The notes: a model not told the origin generated them from the letters alone. DNA of 64,000 nucleotides from Gaiellasilicea sp963730405 (GCA_963730405.1 CAVSRW010000001.1:1-64000); one strand, 5' to 3'; positions 16,763 through 25,231 are shown, counted from the first letter of the stretch. Made by a program: numbers and translations.

Positions 16763-18541
16763 TCAGGGCTTGGGCTTCTTGGCCGGCACCGGTGCGGCGC
16801 GGATCACCCGGAAGGCCGGCGAGACGACCTCGACGGCGCCGAGCTCGTTCGTGGCGCGGAAACGGACGGCGTACATGCCGCCGTAGACGAGGAACTTGCC
16901 GCCGCGCGTCGTCCCGCGCCAACTGGCGGCGAACCGGCCGGCCGGGAGGCGGCGGACGGCGATCGTCGCCACCTGCACGCCCGTCGTCGTCTCGACCGTC
17001 GCCGTCACGCGGGCCGCGCGGGTCAGCGTCACGCCCGCCGAGATCGTCTGCTTGCCGCGGACGCGGACGACCAGGGAGCGCCGCGAGAGCCGGGCGAAGC
17101 CGAGCGTGTTGTTGACGGTGAACCTCTGGCTCGTCGTCGACGTTTGGCCGAGATCATCCGTGGCCGTGACGTCGAGGCGCCAGCGGCCCTCGGCCGGCGC
17201 GGCGGGCTCGGCCGTGGGATCGGCCGGCGCCGGAGGGAACGCGACCGGGTACGTCGCGGGCTCGAGCAGCAGCGTCTCGCTGAAGGCGACGGCGCCCCCG
17301 GGCGCTACGAGTGTTGCGGTGACGTTCGACGGGCGCACGATCTTGTAGGTGAGCTCGCGCTGCCGCTCGAGGTAGCCGTCGCCGTTCGGCGAGATGACCG
17401 GCTCGGGCGCCGGCGAGTAGACGCCGAAGTACATGAGCTGGAGCGCGGTCGAGACCGGGCGCTCGCCCCCGCGGTCGGACGGCCGGTTCAGCAGCTGGCC
17501 GTTGAACGCGAGCGACGACGAGCCGCCGCCGTCGAACGCCGAGCCCGTGACGGCGCCGAGCCGCACCATCGTCTGCGCGAGCTCGAAGTTGGTCATCCCG
17601 ACGCTGTACCCGGGGCGGCGACCGTCGGTCACGACCATCAGCACGCGGCCGTCGGCGAGCTGGCCGACGCCCGTACGTGGGTTGCGCGGCGCGAGCTGGC
17701 TCGAGGTGAATGCCTCCTGCGCGCGGAAGACCGGGCCGCCGCTGCGGACGAGGACGGGACCGCCACCGACCGCGTTCGTGACCCCGGTCCACTCGGGCCG
17801 GAAGATCAGGCGCAGAGTCACGTTCGTGCCGAAGCCCGCCTCCTCGACGAGCCGCTGCGCGGCCGTGCCGCGGGCGGCGAGCACGGCGCCGCCCCGCGGG
17901 ATCGGCGTACCGCCCCCGGCGGCGATGTGGGTCACCGGCCCGATCAGGTCGGCGTTCGCCGTCGTGGGCGGGAACGGGAAGATCACGGCTTCGGTGACAC
18001 CGGGTTGAGCGGGCGTCGCCGAGCCGTACGTCGGCGTGAAGAGCGAGATCCCGTTCGGTCCGGGCGACTGGTTCAGGTCGTTCAGCGTCCGGCGCTGGCC
18101 GACGCCGCGCCAGGTGCCGAAGAACTCGACCCGACGGACGTCGAGGCCGCCCTCGGGCGTCACGCCGGTGCTCGAGCGGTCGCCGTACGGCGGGCTCTCG
18201 ACGACGTTGTCGCGCATCAACACGCCGCTCGGGCGCCCGGAGTCCGCGTAGAAGTCGCCGTTGACCCCGACCATCGTGGCGCCCGGAGCGAGCCGCTTCT
18301 GCATCGAGGTGACGCGCTCGACGCCCTGGATCGTCTCGTTCGAGAGCGTCGGGCGGAGCGCGTAGAGGCCGGTCGGCCTGGGGCCGCGCACGATGTGGAT
18401 CGCGACCGGGCCGTGCGGCGTGAACTGGACGCCGCGCTCGTACGTGACGCCGGGCATGAGCGTCTGCACCTGCGCCGAGGCCGGCGCGGCGAAGGCGAAG
18501 GGGAGGGCGACGAGCCCGAGGATGAGCGGCTTGCGGAACAC
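16763..18541 (-). CDS. Secreted phosphodiester glycosidase (NAGPA domain) protein
   Basis: A roughly 590-residue exported protein. From the GTG at 18541 there is a clear signal peptide ('PLILGLVALPFAFAAPASA'). The NAGPA-type domain follows: 'VGVNGDFYADSGRPSGVLM', 'IAAGGGTPIPRGGAVLAA', 'VTDGRRPGYSVGMTNFEL' and the glycine-rich 'GSAFDGGGSSSLAFNGQLL', which is the conserved core. The last ~200 residues are Ig/FlgD-like ('ISPNGDGYLERQRELTYKI', 'GKFLVYGGMYAVRFRATNE'), typical of secreted actinobacterial proteins. The enzyme family removes N-acetylglucosamine from phosphodiesters; the substrate here is probably cell-wall material. It is divergent from the radical SAM gene, with 106 bp for both promoters. 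Confidence 0.85.
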   Translation of the reverse strand: MFRKPLILGLVALPFAFAAPASAQVQTLMPGVTYERGVQFTPHGPVAIHIVRGPRPTGLYALRPTLSNETIQGVERVTSMQKRLAPGATMVGVNGDFYADSGRPSGVLMRDNVVESPPYGDRSSTGVTPEGGLDVRRVEFFGTWRGVGQRRTLNDLNQSPGPNGISLFTPTYGSATPAQPGVTEAVIFPFPPTTANADLIGPVTHIAAGGGTPIPRGGAVLAARGTAAQRLVEEAGFGTNVTLRLIFRPEWTGVTNAVGGGPVLVRSGGPVFRAQEAFTSSQLAPRNPRTGVGQLADGRVLMVVTDGRRPGYSVGMTNFELAQTMVRLGAVTGSAFDGGGSSSLAFNGQLLNRPSDRGGERPVSTALQLMYFGVYSPAPEPVISPNGDGYLERQRELTYKIVRPSNVTATLVAPGGAVAFSETLLLEPATYPVAFPPAPADPTAEPAAPAEGRWRLDVTATDDLGQTSTTSQRFTVNNTLGFARLSRRSLVVRVRGKQTISAGVTLTRAARVTATVETTTGVQVATIAVRRLPAGRFAASWRGTTRGGKFLVYGGMYAVRFRATNELGAVEVVSPAFRVIRAAPVPAKKPKP

Positions 18542-18647
18542 GGCCGCGACGGAGGCTAGCCGAAGCCTCGGCGCCCCTTTGCAGGGATTTACGGAATCCG
18601 TACGGGTCGGCCTCCGCGCCCGGCCCCGGCAAGCTACGTTGAAGGGC

Positions 18648-19982
18648 ATGACCATTGCCGCGGAGTCGCGCACGGGCCTCGTCGAGGGGCTGATGGCACG
18701 CTTCCCGCACATCCCGCGCGAGGCCGTGCTCAAGGAGGACCTGCTCCGCACCGGGATCGCCTTCGACGACTCGGCGCTGACGGACAACCTCGACGGCGAG
18801 GTGAAGCCGAAGTCGTACTTCATCTTCTCGTTCGACCAGAAGCCGCTTCCGGAGCTCGGTGAGGCTGCGAACCGCCGGCCGCCGGAGGAGATCGCGCTGA
18901 CCGGCGGGCCGTACGAGCCTACGTCGAACGATCGTCTCGGTGCGCGTCAACCCCGACTCGCCGTACCGGATGCTCAGAGGTGAGCTGACGCTGGAAGGCC
19001 GGACGGTCGCAGACGTGACGCTCCCGCCGATGCCCGAGTACTACCGGCACACGCTCGCGAACGGGAAGACGGTGATGGAGACGGCGCCCACGATCCAGTG
19101 GGGCTATCTGGTCTACCTGACCGTGCTTCGACTCTGCCAGTACTTCGGCGCGCAGGAGGAGTGCGGCTTCTGCGACATCAACCACAACTGGCGTCAGCAC
19201 AAGAAGGCGAGGGTCGGCCGTACACCGGCGTCAAGCCGGTCGAGGACGTGCTCGAGGCGCTCGCGCTGATCGACCGCTACGACGTCGACCGCACGAGCAA
19301 GGCGTACACGCTCACGGGCGGCTCGGTCACGAGCACCGTCGACGGCCTCGCGGAGGCCGACTTCTACGGCCGCTACGCGCAGGCGATCGAGGAGCGGTTC
19401 CCGAACCGCTGGATCGGCAAGGTCGTGGCGCAGGCGCTGCCGAAAGCGGACGTGCAGCGCTACAAGGACTACGGGATCACGATCTACCACCCCAACTACG
19501 AGGTCTGGGACGAGCGCCTGTTCAAGCTCATCTCGCCCGGCAAGGAGCGGTACGTCGGCCGCAGCGAGTGGCACCGCCGGATCTTCGATGCGGCCGAGGT
19601 GTTCGGGCCGCGTTTCGTGATCCCGAACTTCGTGGCGGGCGTCGAGATGGCGCAGCCGTTCGGCTTCGAGACCATCGACGCGGCGATCGCCTCGACGACC
19701 GAAGGACTCGACTACTTCATGAGCCGCGGAATCACGCCGCGCTTCACGACCTGGTGCCCCGAGCCGACGACGCCGCTCGGCCGCGACAACCCCGACGGAG
19801 CGCCGCTCGAGTACCACATCCGCCTGCTCGAGGCCTACCGCGAGACGCTCGAGAAGCACGGCCTCAAGCCGCCGCCGGGCTACGGCGTCGCGGGAGCCGG
19901 CAACGCCGTCTTCTCGGTCAGCTCCTTCATGGACACACTCGCGCCCGACGTCGTCACCGAGGAGGAGGCGGTACCGGCATGA
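18648..19982 (+). CDS. Radical SAM protein of unknown function next to mqnC, two frameshifts
   Basis: This reads in three frames but as one continuous family-like protein of about 440 residues. First: 'LMARFPHIPREAVLKEDLL', 'KPKSYFIFSFDQKPL', 'EEIALTGGPY'. After a break near 18930: 'VSVRVNPDSPYRM', 'MPEYYRHTLANGKTVMET', 'TIQWGYLVYLTVLRLCQYF', then 'QEECGFCDINHNWRQHKK'. After a break near 19207: 'GRPYTGVKPVEDVLEAL', 'SKAYTLTGGSVTS' and 'FGPRFVIPNFVAGVEMAQ'. The cysteines are spaced C-x8-C-x2-C rather than the usual C-x3-C-x2-C. Its stop overlaps the mqnC start (ATGA), so the two are coupled, which points to menaquinone or cofactor chemistry. No function is assigned; it is clearly not a standard MqnE. 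Confidence 0.8.
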
Positions 19983-21004
19983 GCAGGGTGTCCCTCGACG
20001 AGGCGCGCGAGCTCTGGCTCCGAGCGGACGACGAGGAGCTGCGCGCGCTCGCGCAGACCGCCCGCGGCCGCTTCCACGAGCCCGACCGCGCCACCTACAT
20101 GGTGATGCGGATCATCAACTACACGAACGTCTGCGTCGCCCAGTGCGACTACTGCGCCTTCTACGTCCTCCCCAACCAGGAGGGCGGCTACGTGCTCTCG
20201 CGGGAGGACGTATTCGCGAAGATCGACGGGCTGCTCGAGGTCGGCGGCGACCTCGTCGCGTTCAACGGCGGCTTCAACCCGAAGCTCCCGCTCGACTACT
20301 ACTGCGACCTGTTCGCCGCGGTGCGCGAGCGCTACGGCGACCGGGTCGAGTTCTACGCGCTCACGATCGCCGAGTTCGTGTACCTCGCCGACCGCGCCGG
20401 CCTCTCGCATGCCGAGGCGGCGGCGCGGCTGCGCGACGCGGGCGTCCACTGGGTCACCGGCGGCGGCAGCGAGATCCTGACCGAGGACTTCCGCAAGCGC
20501 CACGCGAAGTTCAAGTACACGGTGCGCGAGTACTTCGAGGCGCAGCGCGCGATCGTCGAGGCCGGCATGCGAACGACCGCGACGATGGTGATCGGCTTCG
20601 ACGAGACGCTCGAGGAGCGGCTCGAGCACCTGCAGCGGACACGGGACTTCCAGGACGAGACGGGCGGCCTCTTCTCCTTCCTCTGCTGGACGTACAAGCC
20701 CTACGGGACTGCCTTCGGCGGGCGCGAGATCTCACCGCAGGAGTACTGGCGCTGGATCGCGCTCTCGCGGATCTTCCTCGACAACGTGAAGCATGTCCGC
20801 ACATCCGTGCTGACGCAGAACGAGGAGGCGTTCCGCGCGCTCGACTACGGCGCGGACGACTTCGACCTCCCGATCGAGGACGAGGTGACGCAGAAGGCGG
20901 GCGCGACGATCGAGCTCGACCTCGAGGGTCTGCTCGAGGTCCCCCGCCGGCTCGGCTACCGGGTCGAGTACCGGCGCGCAGAGCGCCCGGCGGCGCTCGT
21001 GTAG
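19979..21004 (+). CDS. mqnC: Cyclic dehypoxanthinyl futalosine synthase
   Basis: A radical SAM enzyme of the futalosine menaquinone pathway that cyclises dehypoxanthinyl futalosine. It has 341 residues. Cys52-x3-Cys56-x2-Cys59 ('VCVAQCDYCAFY') binds the 4Fe-4S cluster. Other family segments are 'FNGGFNPKLPLDYYCDLF', 'GVHWVTGGGSEILTEDFR', 'RTTATMVIGFDETLEERL' and 'LFSFLCWTYKPYGTAFGG'. It overlaps the preceding radical SAM gene by 4 nt. The next pathway gene on this contig, mqnA, is 8.5 kb away beyond the cassette island and on the other strand. Confidence 0.93.
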   Translation: MSRVSLDEARELWLRADDEELRALAQTARGRFHEPDRATYMVMRIINYTNVCVAQCDYCAFYVLPNQEGGYVLSREDVFAKIDGLLEVGGDLVAFNGGFNPKLPLDYYCDLFAAVRERYGDRVEFYALTIAEFVYLADRAGLSHAEAAARLRDAGVHWVTGGGSEILTEDFRKRHAKFKYTVREYFEAQRAIVEAGMRTTATMVIGFDETLEERLEHLQRTRDFQDETGGLFSFLCWTYKPYGTAFGGREISPQEYWRWIALSRIFLDNVKHVRTSVLTQNEEAFRALDYGADDFDLPIEDEVTQKAGATIELDLEGLLEVPRRLGYRVEYRRAERPAALV

Positions 21005-21085
21005 CCGGCCCCGGCAGCGGACGCCGCCGAGGCCGAGGTCTCGGGCTTGCGCAAGTGCTGTCGAAACGAACATCCTTATCCGTGC

Positions 21086-22417
21086 ATGTCGATGCCGCAG
21101 ACGAGGTATGCGAAGGCGGGTGACGTTCACGTCGCCTACCAGGTCGTCGGCGAGGGCCCGCCCGATCTCGTGCTCGTCTCCACGTGGTTCAGCCACGTCG
21201 AGGCGCGCTGGGACTTCCCCGGGTTCGCGTACTACCTCCGCCGCCTGGCCTCGTTCAGCCGGCTGATCTCGTTCGACAAGCGTGGAATCGGGCTCTCCGA
21301 TCCGGTCCCCCTCGACCGACTGCCGCTCCTGGAGGAGTGGATGAGCGACGTCCGGGCGGTCATGGACGCCGCAGCCGTCGAGCGCGGCGTCGTCATGGGC
21401 GCCAACGAAGGGTCGATGATGGCGGCGCTGTTCGCCGCGACGTACCCGGAGCGGGTGAGTGCTCTCGTGCTCGCGAACGCCACGGCGCGACCGACCTGGG
21501 CGCCGGACAACCTCGACGGAGTCCGTCCCGAGGTCATCGACGGCCTGATCGAGACCGTCGATCAGGCCTGGGGCGATGGCCTCACCTTTGCCGCCGTGAA
21601 CCCGACCATCGCGGGAGACGACGAGGCCGTGCAGCGCTGGGGCCGATTTCTCAGGCTCGCCGCCAGCCCGGCTGTCGCTGCCGCGGTGATCCGGATGATC
21701 TTCGAGCTCGACGTTCGGGCCGTGCTGCCCACCATTCGCGTGCCCACGCTCGTCGTCTCTCGCCGGGACGCGGTCTTCTCCGCGGGAAGCGGCCGGGTCG
21801 TCGCCGACCTGATTCCCGGAGCCGAGTTCGTCGAGGTCCCAGGTGTCGACTACGGGCTTGCCGTCGGCGACGTCGACCCGGTCATCGACGAGGTCGAGGC
21901 GTTCGTGACCGGAACCCGCCGCCCACACCATGGCGATCGAGTCCTCGCCACGGTCCTCTTCACCGACATCGTCGACTCGACCGCGCGGGCGGCGCGGCTC
22001 GGCGATCGCGATTGGCGGTCGCTGCTCGACGCGCACGAGGAGATCGCGCGCACGGAAGTAGAGGCCCACGGCGGCCTGATCGCCGACTTCACCGGGGACG
22101 GTCTCCTGGCGATCTTCGACGGCCCGGCGCGCGCCGTCCGCGCAGCGCTGGCTCTCCGAGACCGTGTTCACGCCCTCGGCCTCGTGATCCGAGCCGGCCT
22201 CCACACGGGTGAGATCGAAAGGCGCGGCGGCAACGTCGCAGGGATCGGCGTTCACATCGCTGCGCGGGTGATGGCGATCGCGGACGGCGACGAGGTTCTC
22301 GTCTCACGCACCGTCAAGGATCTCGTCGCCGGGTCCGGGCTCACGTTCGAGGAGCACGGGACGCACGAGCTCAAGGGCGTGCCCGACGCCTGGCAGCTCT
22401 TCCGCACCGGGTCATAG
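21086..22417 (+). CDS. Alpha/beta hydrolase-class III adenylate cyclase fusion, hydrolase nucleophile missing
   Basis: A 443-residue two-domain signalling protein. Residues ~1-275 are an alpha/beta hydrolase fold ('VAYQVVGEGPPDLVLV', 'ISFDKRGIGLSDP', 'AALFAATYPERVSALVL'). At the nucleophile elbow it has Gly105-Ala-Asn107-Glu-Gly109, so the catalytic Ser is Asn and the domain is probably a sensor rather than an enzyme. Residues ~285-443 are a class III cyclase domain: 'ATVLFTDIVDSTARAARLG' with the metal-binding Asp, 'GLIADFTGDGLLAIFDGPA' and 'RAGLHTGEIERRGGNVAGI'. It likely makes cAMP in the cytoplasm. It ends 24 nt before the first island repeat; whether it belongs to the island is unclear. 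Confidence 0.85.
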   Translation: MSMPQTRYAKAGDVHVAYQVVGEGPPDLVLVSTWFSHVEARWDFPGFAYYLRRLASFSRLISFDKRGIGLSDPVPLDRLPLLEEWMSDVRAVMDAAAVERGVVMGANEGSMMAALFAATYPERVSALVLANATARPTWAPDNLDGVRPEVIDGLIETVDQAWGDGLTFAAVNPTIAGDDEAVQRWGRFLRLAASPAVAAAVIRMIFELDVRAVLPTIRVPTLVVSRRDAVFSAGSGRVVADLIPGAEFVEVPGVDYGLAVGDVDPVIDEVEAFVTGTRRPHHGDRVLATVLFTDIVDSTARAARLGDRDWRSLLDAHEEIARTEVEAHGGLIADFTGDGLLAIFDGPARAVRAALALRDRVHALGLVIRAGLHTGEIERRGGNVAGIGVHIAARVMAIADGDEVLVSRTVKDLVAGSGLTFEEHGTHELKGVPDAWQLFRTGS

Positions 22418-22441
22418 GTGACCCAGCCGGTCAGGCGGGCC

Positions 22442-22462
22442 GCGTTCGGGAATGTCCCCTGA
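22442..22462 (+). repeat. Cassette repeat R1
   Basis: Core GCGTTCGGGAATG followed by TCCCCTGA. The upstream GGGCCA box seen in other copies is GGGCC here. It lies 24 nt after the cyclase gene stop. It forms GGGA-ATG-TCCC and the outer pair TCAGG/CCTGA. Confidence 0.9.
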
Positions 22463-22470
22463 GCCGAGCA

Positions 22471-22498
22471 CGACGAGGCCGCTCGTGCAGCCTCGTCG
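22471..22498. terminator. Hairpin downstream of the cupin gene
   Basis: CGACGAGGC (22471-22479) and GCCTCGTCG (22490-22498) form a perfect 9-bp stem with a 10-nt loop, 32 nt beyond the minus-strand cupin stop and next to repeat R1. It is a probable terminator for the cupin transcript, without a T-tract. Confidence 0.5.
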
Positions 22499-22529
22499 GC
22501 TCTGCCGCCGGCCGATACGGTCGCGGGAT

Positions 22530-22994
22530 CTACTCGATCGGGATCTCGAAGCGCGCGATGATGCCGGGGTCGCCGCCCCTCGCGAGTAGCTCGGGATCGG
22601 GATCGCGCGTCGCCACCCACGCATAACCGGCTTCGGGATAGGCGACGACGTCCGGGAAGCTCCCGGCACTGATCGCGAGGATCCGAGCGGGTTCTTCCGT
22701 CGGGTTGCTGAACGTGTGAAGGCCGGCCCGACCCTCCGGGCAGAAAACGAAGTCGCCCGGAGCCAACTCCTCTTCTCCGTTTCTGTTCCGGAGCATCGGA
22801 CGACCGCCAAGAACGAAGAACATCTCTTCGGTTCCGAAGTGCATGTGCATCGGCTCGTCGGGCGCGCCTGGGGCCAGCTCGTACAGCGTTGCTCCCATCC
22901 TGGCGTCGTCCGGCCGCCAGAAGATTCGATGCTGAGTTCGTGCGTCGAGGTTCTCTCCGTCCCATGCGCCGGAGAAGAGGTTCTGACGATTCAT
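22530..22994 (-). CDS. Cupin domain protein (cassette 1)
   Basis: A 154-residue single cupin. Start ATG 22994 has a strong site, GGAGGT, nine nt upstream. Metal-binding motif 1 is 'EPMHMHFGTEEMFFVLGGR' (His-x-His ... Glu) and motif 2 'PGDFVFCPEGRAGLHTFSNP' (His). 'RHHR'-type leader residues are replaced by 'TQHRIFWRPDDARMGATLYE'. Proteins like this are usually ligand-binding or small-molecule oxidising cupins; the substrate is unknown. It is the only gene between repeats R1 and R2 and is read against the repeat direction. Confidence 0.85.
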   Translation of the reverse strand: MNRQNLFSGAWDGENLDARTQHRIFWRPDDARMGATLYELAPGAPDEPMHMHFGTEEMFFVLGGRPMLRNRNGEEELAPGDFVFCPEGRAGLHTFSNPTEEPARILAISAGSFPDVVAYPEAGYAWVATRDPDPELLARGGDPGIIARFEIPIE

Positions 22995-23361
22995 GGTGGT
23001 ACCTCCGCGTCGTAGCAGTGGCGCGCAGCTGCCCCGAGCCCGCAGTACGGCCTCGGCAACACTGCGCCGGAACGCGCGGCTGCCGCCGCGCCGACCGCTA
23101 CTTCGCCGCCGGATCCACGGAAGGATCATGCCTGCTCGAGAGTGCTGGCGATGGCAGAGCGTTCGCGACCGATAACCCCGAGCTCGGCGGACGACCCTTC
23201 GCTGCCAGGGTCGCTTGCGCCGGCGTTCGGGAATGACGCCTGACGAAGTGAACCCGGATCGGCCGGAGCAGCGATGAGTCTTCGGTGGTTTGTCAGTCTC
23301 TACCGCGTACGGGCGAGGCTGAGATGCGGCCGGAGCAGGCCGCCGAGAAAGGAGTCATGAG
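22995..23361. other. Intergenic stretch between divergent cassette genes, containing repeat R2
   Basis: This stretch separates the starts of the minus-strand cupin and the plus-strand YCII gene. Apart from R2 (23223-23243) and the two ribosome binding sites at its ends, I see no gene or clear structure. Both promoters should lie here, one on each side of the repeat. Confidence 0.6.
23223..23243 (+). repeat. Cassette repeat R2
   Basis: Core GCGTTCGGGAATG followed by ACGCCTGA, preceded by GCGCCG in place of GGGCCA. It forms the GGCGT ... ACGCC dyad with a 9-nt loop. Confidence 0.9.
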
Positions 23362-23712
23362 ATGACGCGGTACCTGATTTCGTTCCCCAGCGGCGCGATG
23401 GACCACATCCCCGCTGAGGAGTTCCCCGCCGTGGGAGAGGCTGCTCATGCGGTGGTCCAGGAGGCCATGGACGCAGGCGTGTTGGTGTTCGGCGGCGGGT
23501 TGGCCGAGAACGTGGATCCCGTCATGGTGGCCGGTGACGGGACGATCACCGCTGGCACTTACCCGCAGACCAAGGAGTTCAACGGCGGGTTCACGGTCAT
23601 CGACGCGACCTCTCGGGAGGCGGCCTTGGAGTGGGCGGCGAAGATCGCGGCCGCCTGCCGCTGTGCTCAAGAGATCCGCGAGTTCGGGCCCGACCCAGCG
23701 GTGGGCAATTGA
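23362..23712 (+). CDS. YCII-related (DGPF) domain protein (cassette 2)
   Basis: A 116-residue YCII-domain protein. AGGAG lies seven nt before the ATG. The fold segments are 'MTRYLISFPSGAMDHIPAE' and 'AGVLVFGGGLAENVDPVMV', then 'YPQTKEFNGGFTVIDATSR', which is the DGPF-type 'TKE..GGF.ii' motif, and a helix 'EAALEWAAKIAAACRCAQE' ending 'EIREFGPDP'. YCII proteins are small ferredoxin-fold proteins with a putative catalytic His-Asp pair, often next to sigma factors; no sigma factor is present here. Sole gene between R2 and R3. Confidence 0.88.
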   Translation: MTRYLISFPSGAMDHIPAEEFPAVGEAAHAVVQEAMDAGVLVFGGGLAENVDPVMVAGDGTITAGTYPQTKEFNGGFTVIDATSREAALEWAAKIAAACRCAQEIREFGPDPAVGN

Positions 23713-23770
23713 GCGAAGCCCCAAGTCGCCCCTTCATGGCCAAGTCTCCCGACAGACGATCGCCTGGCCA

Positions 23771-23791
23771 GCGTTCGGGAATGACGCCTGA
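23771..23791 (+). repeat. Cassette repeat R3
   Basis: GCCTGGCCA, then GCGTTCGGGAATG, then ACGCCTGA. Dyad GCGT ... ACGC. The VOC gene stop is 14 nt downstream. Confidence 0.92.
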
Positions 23792-23805
23792 GCGCGTGTC
23801 AGATG

Positions 23806-24243
23806 TCAGCCGATCTGCTCGGCCAGCCCGATGAGAATGCCCTCGGGGCCTCGGACGTAGCAGAGCCGATACACGTCTTCGTACTGGACCACTTCGTCGA
23901 CGAGCTGCGCGCCGTGTCTGCGGAGCCGGGCGAGGGTGTCGTCGAGGTCGTCGACGGCGAACATGACACGCAGGTAGCCCAGAGCGTTCACCGGCGCGTT
24001 CCGGTGATCGGCGACGACAGGCGGCGCGAGAAATCGCGAGAGCTCGATCCGGCCGTGGCCGTCCGGCATACGCATCATGGCGGTCTCGACGCGCTGGTCG
24101 CGCAGTCCGGTGACGCGCCCTGACCAGTCTCCTTCGATCATGGCTCGCCCTTCGAGTTCGAGGCCCAGCTCGGCGAAAAACGAGATCGCGGCATCAAGCG
24201 ATTCCACCACGATGCCGATGTTGTCCATCCGTCGAAGCGCCAC
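23806..24243 (-). CDS. VOC family (glyoxalase/bleomycin-resistance fold) protein (cassette 3)
   Basis: A 145-residue vicinal-oxygen-chelate protein made of two beta-alpha-beta-beta-beta halves. The first half is 'RRMDNIGIVVESLDAAISFF', the second 'LGYLRVMFAVDDLDDTLARL', with 'YVRGPEGILIGLAEQIG' at the end holding the expected glutamate region (here 'IGLAEQ'). The start chosen is GTG 24243 just before RRMDNIG; longer starts have no ribosome site. Substrate is unknown: lyases, dioxygenases and binding proteins share this fold. Read against the repeat direction; sole gene between R3 and R4. Confidence 0.85.
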   Translation of the reverse strand: MALRRMDNIGIVVESLDAAISFFAELGLELEGRAMIEGDWSGRVTGLRDQRVETAMMRMPDGHGRIELSRFLAPPVVADHRNAPVNALGYLRVMFAVDDLDDTLARLRRHGAQLVDEVVQYEDVYRLCYVRGPEGILIGLAEQIG

Positions 24244-24355
24244 GCGGCCATTCTTGTCGATCGCAAGAATCACCGGAGTCCACGGCGGAGCGCGACAAGG
24301 CACGACCCGCGAGCGGCGCCAGGCCTATCTGACCCGACCGCGCTGGGCTGGGCCA

Positions 24356-24376
24356 GCGTTCGGGAATGTCCTCTGA
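24356..24376 (+). repeat. Cassette repeat R4
   Basis: GGGCTGGGCCA, then GCGTTCGGGAATG, then TCCTCTGA. The preceding bases make CGCTGG ... CCAGCG. Confidence 0.92.
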
Positions 24377-24424
24377 GGCGAGTTCTAAATGCGAGCGCGG
24401 CCGGACGCTGCTTACGCTGCCGTC

Positions 24425-24649
24425 GTGATCCTTAGGTGGGATCGGATCGTGACCCTGCTTCTGCTGGCGTCAGTCACGTCGTCATGTTCGGGCGATTTCG
24501 CTCCCGCCAACGTCATCGACTGCCACGTCTCCTATCGCGAGGCGGCGGGAGAGCGCCGGCAGTCCAGGCAAGTGTCGGTTGGAGTCGGATCTCGGTCGGA
24601 GACCGTGATTCGCTCAGGCGGCGTCACCGTCCATGTCATTTCCAGCTAA
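24425..24649 (+). CDS. Small putative lipoprotein, first half of a split gene (cassette 4)
   Basis: From GTG 24425 the product starts 'ILRWDRIVTLLLLASVTSSC', a signal peptide ending in a weak lipobox (TSSC), then 'DFAPANVIDCHVSYREAAG' and beta-like 'VTVHVISS'. It stops at 24649, 17 nt after the start of the next ORF in another frame. The two products together read like one extracytoplasmic domain protein with a frameshift near 24640. No family is recognised. Confidence 0.5.
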   Translation: MILRWDRIVTLLLLASVTSSCSGDFAPANVIDCHVSYREAAGERRQSRQVSVGVGSRSETVIRSGGVTVHVISS

Positions 24650-24842
24650 GGAGGAGGGCACTTCGGGCTCGCTCGTTGTCGCGATACGTGATGCTCGCCA
24701 GCGGGAACTCGCCCGAGGGCTCTACCAGTTTGCCGACGAATTGAGAAACCAGTTCGCTGGGCAGCACGGGTTCACGGGCCTCGTCGTCTGGGGAGCGCCA
24801 GCGACCGGCGAGGAGGTCCAGTTCTACTGCAATCGTGACTAA
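24633..24842 (+). CDS. Small hypothetical protein, second half of a split gene (cassette 4)
   Basis: A 69-residue ORF from ATG 24633: 'MSFPAKEEGTSGSLVVAIR', helix 'RELARGLYQFADELRNQF', strand 'GFTGLVVWGAPATGEEVQFYC'. It overlaps the preceding lipoprotein-like ORF and plausibly continues it. The internal GGAGG at 24650 is not followed by a start. It ends 23 nt before the R5 repeat unit. Either two coupled genes or one gene with a single-base error; I favour the latter. Confidence 0.5.
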   Translation: MSFPAKEEGTSGSLVVAIRDARQRELARGLYQFADELRNQFAGQHGFTGLVVWGAPATGEEVQFYCNRD

Positions 24843-24875
24843 GGATCATGCGGAGGCGAGGCGTCGCCTGGGCCA

Positions 24876-24896
24876 GCGTTCGGGAATGACGCCTCA
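24876..24896 (+). repeat. Cassette repeat R5
   Basis: GCCTGGGCCA, then GCGTTCGGGAATG, then ACGCCTCA. Here the flank GAGGCGTC pairs perfectly with GACGCCTC, making an 8-bp stem around most of the repeat. Confidence 0.92.
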
Positions 24897-24983
24897 GCCG
24901 ATGCTCTGCGTCTGCCGATGCCGGTGAGCGGTAACCGGTGAAGCTCGAGGCCGTAGCGGGCGCATCGCGGTGGCTGTCGACGC

Positions 24984-25211
24984 TTGATTGCTTGGGTCAT
25001 TCTGCTTCGTCCACCGGATCTCACAGCTGCGGAGACAGCGCGAGCAATCCAGCGCGGCAACCCTCATTGGCGCGACGTCGAGTGTTTCCCAGGATCCGAC
25101 GGGTGGGACTACACCTGCGGCTATACGTACTCACTTGATGGTGAAGACCATCGTGAGTCGATCGCTGTGGACGTGAACGCGGAGCACGTCACCAACCGCA
25201 GCGCTCCCTGA
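24984..25211 (+). CDS. Small hypothetical protein (cassette 5)
   Basis: A 75-residue product from TTG 24984; an in-frame stop upstream (24954) limits the start. It has a short hydrophobic N-terminus 'IAWVILLRPPDLTAAE', then 'RAIQRGNPHWRDVECF' and 'DGWDYTCGYTYSLDGEDHRE', a two-cysteine beta-rich module, ending 'DVNAEHVTNRSAP'. This looks like a small exported or surface domain similar in style to the cassette 4 product. No family is recognised. It ends 10 nt before the next repeat unit. Confidence 0.5.
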   Translation: MIAWVILLRPPDLTAAETARAIQRGNPHWRDVECFPGSDGWDYTCGYTYSLDGEDHRESIAVDVNAEHVTNRSAP

Positions 25212-25231
25212 CGGTCCTGTCGGCTGCGCCA

